Counted from the first letter of the stretch, positions 1 through 6,027 are shown. The stretch is 6,995 bases of DNA from Eubacteriales Family XIII. Incertae Sedis bacterium (GCA_031263335.1 JAISGB010000277.1:1-6995), one strand, 5' to 3'. The notes: generated by a model not told the origin, from the sequence alone. A program made the numbers and translations.

Positions 1-3000
1 GGGATACGCCCGCGTCAAGCGTCCCGTAGGCGTTCGCCAACGCGGAGACGCCCTCCGTGTAGGCGACGAGTCCCGCGTGAAACTCCGCGTAGCCCGTGTC
101 CAAGGCGGCGGTCTCCGCCGCGAACTCGGGGGAGACGTAGGTGAGCGCGCCGGACAGCTTACCCAAGGCGTCGCCGATGCGGGCGGAACCCGCGACCAAG
201 GATCGGGCGCTCTCATCCAAATTGTTCAGTCCCGCCGCATAGTCCTTCGAACCCGATTCCAAGGCCGCCGCCCCGTCCTTCAAGGCCGCCGCCCCGTCTT
301 TCAGCGCCTCGGCGCCTTCGCGCAGGGCGTCCGTCGCCTCCGTGAGGGCGGAGAGATCGCCCGTGAACGCTTCCGTGTCCGGCGCATCGATGCGCATGGC
401 GGGAGGCATGGCGGACATCTCGATGCCGGTCATCGAAAAATCGGTCACGTCCGCGTCGATCGCCAGATGCCCGGATCGGCCGGGCATGACGACGCCCGCG
501 ACGATCTTGTCCTTCCCCGCGCGTGCGACGGTTCCGTCCGAGACGATGTTCTTGCAGACGGCGCTGTCCAAGGCGACGGAGATCTGCAGGAGGTAGTTCT
601 CACAGAAGGCCGGATCCGCGTCGGCGTTGGCTTCGGCGGTCAGTCGGAGGGAGAGCCGGCCGCTCCTGCCCGCGAGTTCGTCCGGCGACAGTTCCTCGCC
701 GTTGAGCGTGTAGGAGATGCGGATATCCCAAGGCAGGCGCGGAGCGATCATCGTCCCCTGATAGGCGAAGTCCCCTGTGTCCGCAGAGACGGCGATCCGA
801 TCTCCGTCGCGGCGCAACGGCGCGTCGCTCGTGAGGTTCTTCTCATCGGTATAGTTCCCTCGGTCGACGATCTCCCCGGCCTTCGATACATGCAGGGTGT
901 TCACGGCGTAGACGTCCCGAACGTCGCCGTCCGCGGTCAGGTTGGCGTAGATGACCTCATCCCTGCCGGAGACGGTTCCCGGTTCCGTCGCGATCGCGGG
1001 GATCGGGTCGCCTTGCCCGATCGCGTCGATCGTCTCGGTCGCTTGCGCGTCCGCGCCGCATCCCGTAAGCGCGACTGCGGAGATCAGGGCGATCAGCAGG
1101 GGGATCGCGACGCGCGTATTTTTTGACTTAAGTTTTGAAAACGCCGCGCGCAGGGTCGTCTTCTCGATCACGCGGTCGAATACGGTCAGTAGGGCCGGCA
1201 GGAAGCAGAACACCATCGCGCAGGACAGCGCCGTCCCTCTGCCGAGCAGAAGGCCCATCGCGGAGACGATGGGGTTTGAGGATGAGAACCACAGCGTGAA
1301 ACCGGCGAGCGACAGGATGCCGGCCGAGACCAAGATGGATGGGATGGTTTCCTTCAGCGCCATTTCCAACGCCTCCTTTTTGGGCAGATTCTTGCGGTTT
1401 GCCAGATAGTGATCGCTGAGCAGGATCGCGTAGTCCACCGTCGCGCCGAGCTGTACGGTGCTGATGACCAAATAGCCGATGTAGGACAGAGGATTCCCCG
1501 TAAAATACGAGACGGACAAATTGATCCAGATGGCGGATTGGATCGTGAACAGCAGGAGGAAAGGCAGGGACAGGGATCGGAAGGTGATCAAGAGCACGAC
1601 GAAGATCGCGACGACGGCGAGGATGTTGACCAAGCGATTGTCCTTCGTGACGACGTCCTTCATGTCGTACAGGGTGACGCTCTCCCCCAAGGCGTACCAA
1701 TCGTTCCCGTATATCGCCCGCGCCCGGTCCCGCGCCGACTCCACCAAGGCGAACGCCTCCGCCCCTTCGCTCGGCGCGTCCGTATAGAGGATGGTTCTGC
1801 TGTAACGATCCGAGAAGAATTGTTGCGTGTCCGACCTGTCCGGGAATGCGGAGGGAATATCCGCGCCGACCGTCGCCGTGTAGGAGACCACCTCCTTCAC
1901 ATGGGGCAGGGCGCGGCAGTCGTCGGCCAAGCGTCCGGCGCCGGCGGGATCGTCCGCGGGCGTGAGCAGGACGATGACATTGGATCGGCCGAACGCTTCG
2001 TCGATGGCGGCGGCGTCCCTACCGCCGGCGCCGTTTTCATTGAGGTTGCCGAACCCGTAGGTGAACGCGTTGTTCTCCTGCGCGAGGAAGCAGGGGAGGA
2101 TCAGCGCCGCGATCAGGATCAGCGCGGGAATCCTGAAGCGGGGAATGTACTTGCTTGCGCCCTTGACGACGGACAGGAGGTTCCGGCGCCTTGTGCGATC
2201 GATCAGCTTGTAACAGGAAAGGGTCAGTGCGGGCAGGAAGATCATGACGCCGGCGAAGCTGAGCAGGACGCCCTTTACGAGGTTGAGTCCCAGATCGGCG
2301 CCGATCCCGAACCGCATAAAGGCCAAGGCGACGAAGCTCAGGACGGTCGTGGCCGCCGCCGCCGCGACGGAGGGGAAGGCGCGGCGCATGGCGCGGCGCA
2401 TGGCCTCGGCCGCGTCGTCGGTCCGCTTGCGCTGTTCGTCGAAGCTGTGCAACAGGAATATCGCATAGTCCAACGAGACCGCCAACTGCAGTATGGGGCT
2501 TACGGCGTTGGTGATGAAGGATACCTCGCCCAAGAACAGGTTCGTCCCCATGTTGATGAGGACGGAGATGCCGATCGCGCAGAGGTACAGCAGTGGTTCG
2601 AACCACGAACTCGTCGAGAGCATCAGGATGAGGATGATGATCGGCACGAGGATCAGCACGGCGCCGATCGCCTCTTTCCCCGTGAGCGCCTGCGCGTCCG
2701 CCCGATCCGCGGCGTTGCCCGACAGGGCGCCCGTCTCGCCGATCAGCGCGCGGATCCGTTCCGTGATCGCGACCTCGTCCCCCTCCCGCACGGACAGGGA
2801 GATGAGCGCGTTGCCGTCCTTGTAGTATGTCTCGCTTATCTTCGGATCGATCGTCTCGACGGGAACATCGACGTCCGTGACGTCATCCAACCACAGGACG
2901 TCGGACACGCCGTCGATCGCTTGCAGCCCCCGTTTGTATTCCAAGGCTTCCCGGACGGATACGTCCCGCACCATGACGCGCGCGTTGGGTATGGCCTGCG

Positions 3001-3211
3001 TGAATTCCGCGCGCATGACGGACAGCGCCTCGGTGGAGGCGGCGTCCTGCGGCAGATAGTCCGCGATGTTGTAGTTGACGGATACGCCGGGCAACATGGC
3101 CGCGCCGACCGCCGCGAGCAGGAGGAAGAGGAACAAGATCGTCTTCCTGTATTGGGTGATGATCCTTGCGGGCGTATTCTTGATGCGGCCGCCGAGGTCA
3201 AGTTTTGTCAT
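1..3211 (-). CDS. MMPL/RND-family transporter fused to a C-terminal exported xxxLxxG heptad-repeat domain (3' end outside window)
   Basis: Reading the minus strand from the ATG at 3211 gives at least 1070 codons without a stop. A GAAGG (3221-3225) lies 9 nt upstream of the start. Residues 1-690 have the two-fold RND layout: TM1 about 24-40, an outer loop, a TM block from about 182, TM7 about 361-377, a second loop, and a TM block from about 529. An Asp-Tyr pair sits in each TM block (D248-Y249 and D593-Y594), as in the proton relay of MmpL-type pumps. Usual MMPL proteins of this class end near here. This one continues through a hydrophobic segment (701-717) ending in L-T-G-C (C718), then an outer domain and a heptad region from about 955 with xxxLxxG units such as ALKDGAA. 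Role: proton-driven export of a lipid or other hydrophobic compound across the cytoplasmic membrane. The family call is firm; the substrate is unknown. Confidence 0.9.
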   Translation of the reverse strand, partial: MTKLDLGGRIKNTPARIITQYRKTILFLFLLLAAVGAAMLPGVSVNYNIADYLPQDAASTEALSVMRAEFTQAIPNARVMVRDVSVREALEYKRGLQAIDGVSDVLWLDDVTDVDVPVETIDPKISETYYKDGNALISLSVREGDEVAITERIRALIGETGALSGNAADRADAQALTGKEAIGAVLILVPIIILILMLSTSSWFEPLLYLCAIGISVLINMGTNLFLGEVSFITNAVSPILQLAVSLDYAIFLLHSFDEQRKRTDDAAEAMRRAMRRAFPSVAAAAATTVLSFVALAFMRFGIGADLGLNLVKGVLLSFAGVMIFLPALTLSCYKLIDRTRRRNLLSVVKGASKYIPRFRIPALILIAALILPCFLAQENNAFTYGFGNLNENGAGGRDAAAIDEAFGRSNVIVLLTPADDPAGAGRLADDCRALPHVKEVVSYTATVGADIPSAFPDRSDTQQFFSDRYSRTILYTDAPSEGAEAFALVESARDRARAIYGNDWYALGESVTLYDMKDVVTKDNRLVNILAVVAIFVVLLITFRSLSLPFLLLFTIQSAIWINLSVSYFTGNPLSYIGYLVISTVQLGATVDYAILLSDHYLANRKNLPKKEALEMALKETIPSILVSAGILSLAGFTLWFSSSNPIVSAMGLLLGRGTALSCAMVFCFLPALLTVFDRVIEKTTLRAAFSKLKSKNTRVAIPLLIALISAVALTGCGADAQATETIDAIGQGDPIPAIATEPGTVSGRDEVIYANLTADGDVRDVYAVNTLHVSKAGEIVDRGNYTDEKNLTSDAPLRRDGDRIAVSADTGDFAYQGTMIAPRLPWDIRISYTLNGEELSPDELAGRSGRLSLRLTAEANADADPAFCENYLLQISVALDSAVCKNIVSDGTVARAGKDKIVAGVVMPGRSGHLAIDADVTDFSMTGIEMSAMPPAMRIDAPDTEAFTGDLSALTEATDALREGAEALKDGAAALKDGAAALESGSKDYAAGLNNLDESARSLVAGSARIGDALGKLSGALTYVSPEFAAETAALDTGYAEFHAGLVAYTEGVSALANAYGTLDAGVS
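261..302. repeat. Two 21-bp tandem units encoding xxxLxxG heptads
   Basis: Units 261-281 and 282-302 differ at one base. On the minus strand each encodes a seven-residue block of the type LKDGAAA in the C-terminal domain of the transporter. The repeat is in frame, so copy-number change would lengthen the predicted coiled or helical stalk by one heptad without a frameshift. Confidence 0.7.
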
Positions 3212-3258
3212 AAATTTACGCCTTCGAATCGGTTTGGTTGCGTTTTAAGTCTGTACCA

Positions 3259-3287
3259 ATCATAAGTTTGCAACAGTGTGTTGCATA
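3259..3287 (-). promoter_or_regulatory. Probable promoter of the MMPL transporter gene
   Basis: On the minus strand TATGAT (3264-3259, 5 of 6 to the -10 consensus) is preceded by a 17-nt spacer and a weak -35, TATGCA (3287-3282, 3 of 6). Transcription would begin near 3252, leaving a leader of about 40 nt before the ATG at 3211. The palindrome at 3269-3285 overlaps the -35 and most of the spacer, which fits repression by the divergent TetR protein. The weak -35 makes this tentative. Confidence 0.4.
3269..3285. promoter_or_regulatory. TetR-type operator palindrome between the divergent genes
   Basis: TGCAACA-GTG-TGTTGCA is a perfect inverted repeat with 7-bp arms and a 3-bp centre. Partial symmetry continues outward at several further positions. 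It lies in the intergenic region between the TetR gene and the transporter gene, touching the -35 of the plus promoter and sitting between the -35 and -10 of the proposed minus promoter. Size and symmetry are typical of TetR-family operators. One bound dimer could therefore control both genes. Binding itself is inferred. Confidence 0.7.
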
Positions 3288-3309
3288 AATATCATATCTG
3301 CATTATAAT
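3281..3309 (+). promoter_or_regulatory. Promoter of the TetR regulator gene
   Basis: A perfect TATAAT at 3304-3309 is preceded by a 17-nt spacer and TTGCAT at 3281-3286 (3 of 6 to the -35 consensus). The start of transcription would be near 3316. The -35 overlaps the right arm of the palindrome at 3269-3285, which suggests autorepression. Confidence 0.6.
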
Positions 3310-3315
3310 CATCAT

Positions 3316-3484
3316 GGTGTCGGGTTTCAACCGACAGATTGGGGTTCGACGTTGCCCGATCAACATGCGGAAACGGATGTGTCGCTTAACCGACAAAAAT
3401 CACGCAAACGATGCCGTTGCTCCGGCAACCGGATGTTGCGCCCCGAATCGGCGCGCGCGGATTTGAGGAAAGGGGAATACGCAG
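3316..3484 (+). promoter_or_regulatory. Long 5' leader of the TetR gene with small hairpins
   Basis: About 170 nt separate the predicted transcription start from the GTG start codon. The leader holds a TGTCGG/CCGACA hairpin (3318-3336), a related TGTCG/CGACA hairpin (3380-3395) and a GTTGC/GCAAC hairpin (3416-3429, extendable with a bulged C). None is followed by a T-run, so none is a classical terminator. I do not recognise a known riboswitch. Short frames here lack ribosome binding sites. Confidence 0.3.
3465..3475 (+). promoter_or_regulatory. Ribosome binding site that supports the GTG start of the TetR gene
   Basis: The purine run GAGGAAAGGGG ends 9 nt before the GTG at 3485. The later in-frame ATG codons at 3515, 3587 and 3677 have no comparable site at a good distance. 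This makes the repeat-bearing N-terminus likely to be translated. Confidence 0.65.
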
Positions 3485-4213
3485 GTGGATACGAAGGGCA
3501 AGGCGCAGAAGGATATGAAAGGCAGGGCGCAGACGGATACGAAAGGCAGGTCGCAGACGGATACGAAGAGCCGAACGCCGGCGGATATGAAAGGCAAGTC
3601 CCCGGTGGGCGCGAAGCGCGGTACGCCCGCGGATACGAAGGGACGGGCGACGGATCGCCGGGTCAAGTATACGAAGATGGCGCTCAGGGCGAGCCTCATC
3701 GCCCTGTTGAAGGAGAAATCCATCGACAAGATCTCCATCAAGGAGATCTGTGAGCATGCGGATGTCAACCGCAGCACGTTTTACAAACATTACGGCGATC
3801 AATACGATCTCCTGCGGCAGATCGAAGCGGATCTCCTCGCGAACATCAACGATCTCCTGACAGATTACAATTTCAAGGAATATGAGGCGGGATCGAACCG
3901 GATCATGGAACGCATCTTCGCGTATATCGCCGAAAACGCGGACCTGTGCAAGGTCATCCTCGGGGAACACGGGGATGTCGCGTTCCAAAAGGAACTCATG
4001 ACCTTCGTCCAACGGCAGAGCATGGAGGAATGGCAATGGGACGATCGCGCCGTAGGTGAGGAAAAGTGGGAATATTACCTGTGCTTCTCCCTGAACGGCG
4101 GCATCGGCATCGTCCAAAAATGGTTGATGGGCAACCTCCAAAAATCGGCGCGTGAGATCGCGGACCTGATGATCGCCCTCACATATAAGGGCATGTCGGG
4201 CATCATAGAATAA
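3485..4213 (+). CDS. TetR-family transcriptional regulator with an N-terminal octapeptide-repeat extension
   Basis: 242 residues from a GTG start. Residues 2-57 are seven tandem octapeptides of the form D-T/M-K-G-K/R-x-x-x, rich in Lys and Arg. A TetR HTH follows at about 60-110: helix 1 around MALRASLIALLKEK, then IDKISIKEICEHADV, and the recognition motif NRSTFYKHYGDQYDLL (95-110), which is typical of TetR proteins with a TetR_C_8-like C-terminal half. The remaining 130 or so residues form a helical ligand and dimer domain. The gene is divergent from the MMPL transporter, with a 17-bp palindrome between them, so it is probably the local repressor of both. TetR proteins normally have only a short arm before the HTH, so the 57-residue basic repeat is odd. 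A start at the ATG at 3677 would remove it but has no ribosome binding site. The ligand is unknown; a fatty acid is a guess from context. Confidence 0.88.
   Translation: MDTKGKAQKDMKGRAQTDTKGRSQTDTKSRTPADMKGKSPVGAKRGTPADTKGRATDRRVKYTKMALRASLIALLKEKSIDKISIKEICEHADVNRSTFYKHYGDQYDLLRQIEADLLANINDLLTDYNFKEYEAGSNRIMERIFAYIAENADLCKVILGEHGDVAFQKELMTFVQRQSMEEWQWDDRAVGEEKWEYYLCFSLNGGIGIVQKWLMGNLQKSAREIADLMIALTYKGMSGIIE
3488..3655 (+). repeat. 24-bp coding minisatellite, seven units
   Basis: Seven consecutive 24-bp units begin at 3488, 3512, 3536, 3560, 3584, 3608 and 3632. Units 1-3 are closest to each other; units 4-7 have diverged, with unit 6 the most changed. Each encodes one octapeptide of the TetR N-terminal extension. 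The period is a multiple of three, so gain or loss of units keeps the frame. Confidence 0.9.
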
Positions 4214-4266
4214 ATGTAATGGTTACCGTTGAATCGTTTTGATCTCGGTTGATTTTATTGTTGACT

Positions 4267-5013
4267 TTATTGATTCAGCGTCAGTTTCGATTCGAAGCAG
4301 ACCGCTTCCCCGATCTTGCCCGTCAACAGGATGTCCGCATCGCCTTCTTCGCGGAAGATGCGGATGATGTCGCCGTGCTTGGCCTCGTGTACGTAGTTGA
4401 TGCGGATCTCGGCGACCCCCCGCTCGTATTCCTGCGGCTCCAAGGTATCCGTGATCAGATCGCCGTAGGTCGCGTTGTACAGATGGCCGTTTGCGTCCGT
4501 CTCGGAGTAGGTCACCCGGTGTTCCGAAACGCAATCGCCCGTCGCAACGCCGATCTTCGCGATCCGGATATCCGTATCGCGGTCGATCAGCGGGTAAGCC
4601 CACGGAAAATCGCGGGGCCTCGTGATCTTCCTCGTCTCGATCTCGACGTAGAGCCAACCGCTCTCCGCTTCCGCGAACAGTTCCCCGTTCCCGTCCCGCA
4701 TATCGTATGATCGGATGAACTGCGGCCCCCGCCGCTCGGGTTCCCATGTGGAGATCACGATGGGTTCTTCATGGGACGGATAACGCAGGATGCGACAGGC
4801 GATGCGCGAGACCAAGAACGCGCCGCCGTGCGCGGCGAGAAAATGGTGCGTCATGCCCCTGCTCGCGTAATCCTCCCCCGCAATCTGAGAGAACTCCCGC
4901 AGGATAGCCGATGTTTTCATGCGTTGCAGATAGTCGACATTGTAGAAGGGGACAATCGCCTCCTTCGTAAATATCCGTTCCGATTGAATGATCTCGTTCG
5001 CGTCATGCTGCAT
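4267..5013 (-). CDS. Acyl-ACP thioesterase (FatA/FatB-like, double hot-dog)
   Basis: 248 residues. It hydrolyses acyl-ACP to free fatty acid and ACP in the cytoplasm, ending or diverting type II fatty acid synthesis. The N-terminal hot-dog includes TSAILREFSQIAGEDYASRG (about 34-53). The C-terminal hot-dog carries SETDANGHLYNATYGDLITD (about 170-189), where D173, N175 and H177 match the Asp-x-Asn-x-His active-site pattern of plant and bacterial acyl-ACP thioesterases. About 33 residues on, YVHEA keeps the Glu (E210) but has Ala where plant enzymes have Cys. The start at 5013 is chosen because AGGGG (5025-5021) lies 7 nt upstream; the earlier in-frame ATGs at 5037 and 5064 overlap or precede the promoter. 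The gene is convergent with the TetR gene, 53 bp between stops, and has its own promoter. Chain-length preference cannot be read from sequence. Confidence 0.88.
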   Translation of the reverse strand: MQHDANEIIQSERIFTKEAIVPFYNVDYLQRMKTSAILREFSQIAGEDYASRGMTHHFLAAHGGAFLVSRIACRILRYPSHEEPIVISTWEPERRGPQFIRSYDMRDGNGELFAEAESGWLYVEIETRKITRPRDFPWAYPLIDRDTDIRIAKIGVATGDCVSEHRVTYSETDANGHLYNATYGDLITDTLEPQEYERGVAEIRINYVHEAKHGDIIRIFREEGDADILLTGKIGEAVCFESKLTLNQ

Positions 5014-5020
5014 ATTGTCA

Positions 5021-5025
5021 CCCCT
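5021..5025 (-). promoter_or_regulatory. Ribosome binding site fixing the thioesterase start
   Basis: AGGGG on the minus strand lies 7 nt before the ATG at 5013. It falls inside the frame of the longer alternatives, and the predicted transcription start (about 5029) lies downstream of both upstream ATGs, so those cannot be used on this transcript. Confidence 0.75.
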
Positions 5026-5034
5026 CGTTCGGTT

Positions 5035-5046
5035 CATTGTACAATG
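5035..5046. repeat. 12-bp perfect palindrome over the thioesterase -10
   Basis: CATTGTACAATG reads the same on both strands and covers the whole -10 hexamer. It could be an operator or could arise partly because TACAAT next to ATTGTA is self-complementary. It does not match the TGTTGCA half-site of the TetR palindrome. Confidence 0.4.
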
Positions 5047-5064
5047 CAAGCGAGAACCTGTCAA
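5036..5064 (-). promoter_or_regulatory. Near-consensus promoter of the thioesterase gene
   Basis: On the minus strand a perfect TTGACA (5064-5059), a 17-nt spacer and TACAAT (5041-5036, 5 of 6) form one of the best promoters in the window. Transcription would start near 5029, giving a very short leader of about 16 nt that still includes the ribosome binding site. Strong expression is expected unless it is repressed. Confidence 0.8.
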
Positions 5065-5139
5065 CGCGAACCGCGTCGGACAAATTGGAACCGGTCAACC
5101 AATCGTTAAATTCAGGGATTCGCATCGCCGAAAAACCTC

Positions 5140-5168
5140 TTGATGTTTGATAACTAATGTGTTATCAT
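5140..5168 (+). promoter_or_regulatory. Promoter of the toxin-antitoxin operon
   Basis: TTGATG (5140-5145, 4 of 6), a 17-nt spacer and TATCAT (5163-5168, 5 of 6) precede the toxin gene. The predicted start near 5175 leaves a leader of about 14 nt containing AAAGGAG (5176-5181), 7 nt before the toxin ATG. The spacer and part of the -10 are occupied by a palindrome. Confidence 0.6.
5148..5167. promoter_or_regulatory. Palindromic operator of the toxin-antitoxin operon
   Basis: TGATAAC and GTTATCA are perfect 7-bp inverted arms separated by 6 bp, lying between the -35 and -10 and overlapping the -10. This is the usual place for an antitoxin (with or without toxin) to bind and autoregulate. The HTH antitoxin encoded downstream is the likely ligand. 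Confidence 0.65.
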
Positions 5169-5188
5169 GATATAAAAGGAGAATTTTA

Positions 5189-5551
5189 ATGTATGAAGTG
5201 AAGTTTTATCGCGACAGGAGCGGAAGGTCAGAAATCGTCGAGTATTTGGATGATTTGAAAGGGCGCGGTGAAACAAGCAAGATTGAGCGTGTCAACCGCA
5301 ACAAAATTCTTGCATATATCGGAGCCTTGGAGCAGTACGGGACACACGTAGGACACCCGACAGTAAAGCACATTGATGGGAGTTTATGGGAACTTCGCCC
5401 TCTTGCGAACAGGATATTTTTCTTCCATTGGAAAGATAATAAATTTGTGCTGTTGCATCACTTCATAAAGAAGTCGCAGAAGACGCCGCCGCGTGAAATA
5501 GATCGGGCGCGAGCAAAGCTAAAAGATTTTTTGGAAAGGAATGGTGAATGA
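5189..5551 (+). CDS. higB: HigB-type RelE/ParE-superfamily toxin (phage Gp49-like)
   Basis: 120 residues, a usual length for the Gp49-like HigB group. Conserved blocks are an N-terminal VKFYRDRSG, a central helical region, LWELRPLANRIFFFHWKDN (66-84), and HFIKKSQKTPPREIDRARA (91-109). These match the beta-sheet core and the C-terminal basic motif of HigB toxins, which cleave mRNA at the ribosome. AAAGGAG lies 7 nt before the ATG. The toxin-first order followed directly by an HTH antitoxin is the HigBA arrangement. Codons are visibly richer in A/T-ending forms (AAA, TTT, GAT) than in flanking genes, which suggests horizontal acquisition. The symbol is by family resemblance; activity was not shown. 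Confidence 0.85.
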   Translation: MYEVKFYRDRSGRSEIVEYLDDLKGRGETSKIERVNRNKILAYIGALEQYGTHVGHPTVKHIDGSLWELRPLANRIFFFHWKDNKFVLLHHFIKKSQKTPPREIDRARAKLKDFLERNGE

Positions 5552-5552
5552 T

Positions 5553-5846
5553 ATGGATGACGGGAAGAACATTGATACATTTTCCGATTATATGAATGAC
5601 GAAGCCAGGGTAAGTCCCGTTGAGCGCGAGCGTATCAATTTTGAAATCTCCTTGATCGGAAAGATGGTTGAGGCTCGAGAACAAAAAGGCTTGTCTCAAA
5701 GAGGTCTTGCGGAAATCTCCGGCGTAAAGCAACCCGCAATCGCCCGGCTGGAAGGCATGAAAGCAACACCTCAGATTGATACGCTTTTCAAGGTGTTGCA
5801 TCCATTAGGTTATACGATTGAGATCGTGCCGCTTTCGAATAAATGA
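5553..5846 (+). CDS. higA: HigA-type XRE/Cro HTH antitoxin
   Basis: 97 residues from the ATG at 5553. The C-terminal part is an XRE HTH (about 37-90), with REQKGLSQRGLAEISGVKQPAIARLEG holding the helix-turn-helix. The N-terminal part (DTFSDYMNDEARVSPVERERI) is typical of HigA partners of Gp49-like toxins. It should bind and neutralise the toxin and repress the operon at the palindrome at 5148-5167. The start is uncertain: an ATG at 5541 would add four residues and overlap the toxin by 11 nt, but AAAGGA abuts it. From 5553 the spacing is 12 nt to AAAGGA or 5 nt to GGTGA. Translational coupling to the toxin is likely, since the toxin stop ends 1 nt before 5553. Confidence 0.85.
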   Translation: MDDGKNIDTFSDYMNDEARVSPVERERINFEISLIGKMVEAREQKGLSQRGLAEISGVKQPAIARLEGMKATPQIDTLFKVLHPLGYTIEIVPLSNK

Positions 5847-5961
5847 GCGCGAGTGATCGCCGGCAACAAATCTCTGCACGATCATGGCGGTTTCATCTTT
5901 GATCTGCCGGTAATGCCGTATATGCAAATATCGAATATCGTAAATTCCGACGAGAATTTTG

Positions 5962-5990
5962 TTGTCCCGGATATCCGAATGTGCTACAAT
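5962..5990 (+). promoter_or_regulatory. Promoter of the tRNA gene
   Basis: TTGTCC (5962-5967, 4 of 6), a 17-nt spacer and TACAAT (5985-5990, 5 of 6) with a TG at 5982-5983 giving an extended -10. Transcription would start near 5997, about 31 nt before the mature tRNA. The rest of 5847-6027 contains no gene I can support. Confidence 0.65.
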
Positions 5991-5996
5991 AAGATT

Positions 5997-6020
5997 GCCG
6001 AGGCGGGGAACGCCGAGGCG
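5997..6020 (+). repeat. Direct repeat GCCGAGGCG in the tRNA leader
   Basis: GCCGAGGCG occurs at 5997-6005 and again at 6012-6020, a period of 15 nt. The first copy begins at the predicted transcription start. Function unknown. Confidence 0.5.
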
Positions 6021-6027
6021 CCATTGT

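Noticed and set aside
77..1126. 349-codon open frame on the plus strand
   Set aside because: Antisense to the C-terminal domain of the transporter, low-complexity Arg/Gly-rich product, no ribosome binding site.
1128..1700. 190-codon minus-strand frame ending near the RND/lipobox junction
   Set aside because: Different frame from the transporter; the transporter frame is continuous with clear membrane helices across the same bases.
2378..2401. Two 12-bp tandem units in the transporter gene
   Set aside because: They encode a short Ala-Met-Arg-Arg repeat in a cytoplasmic loop; too short to treat as a separate element.
1409..3265. 618-codon open frame on the plus strand
   Set aside because: It is antisense to the MMPL transporter, rich in Asp, Arg, Gly and Gln with no recognisable domain, and arises from GC-rich codon bias on the opposite strand.
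3278..3466. Short frame overlapping the TetR promoter and leader
   Set aside because: It begins upstream of the predicted transcription start and has no ribosome binding site.
3488..3655. Possible CRISPR-like or regulatory repeat array
   Set aside because: Units are contiguous with no spacers, are in frame, and encode an octapeptide.
3352..3753. Plus-strand frame with repeated Gly-Tyr-Glu octapeptides
   Set aside because: It is the 24-bp minisatellite read in another frame. The TetR frame continues into a bona fide HTH, while this one ends soon after the repeat.
3386..4141. 251-codon minus-strand frame over the TetR gene
   Set aside because: Antisense shadow; the repetitive Leu/Arg product over the minisatellite has no domain.
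4214..4266. Bidirectional terminator between the convergent TetR and thioesterase genes
   Set aside because: Only weak short inverted repeats and no stable hairpin with a T-run on either strand.
5822..5883. Inverted repeat GATCGTGC / GCACGATC at the end of the antitoxin gene, and CCGGCA / TGCCGG nearby
   Set aside because: Arms are about 40 or more bases apart with no following T-run, so not a convincing terminator.
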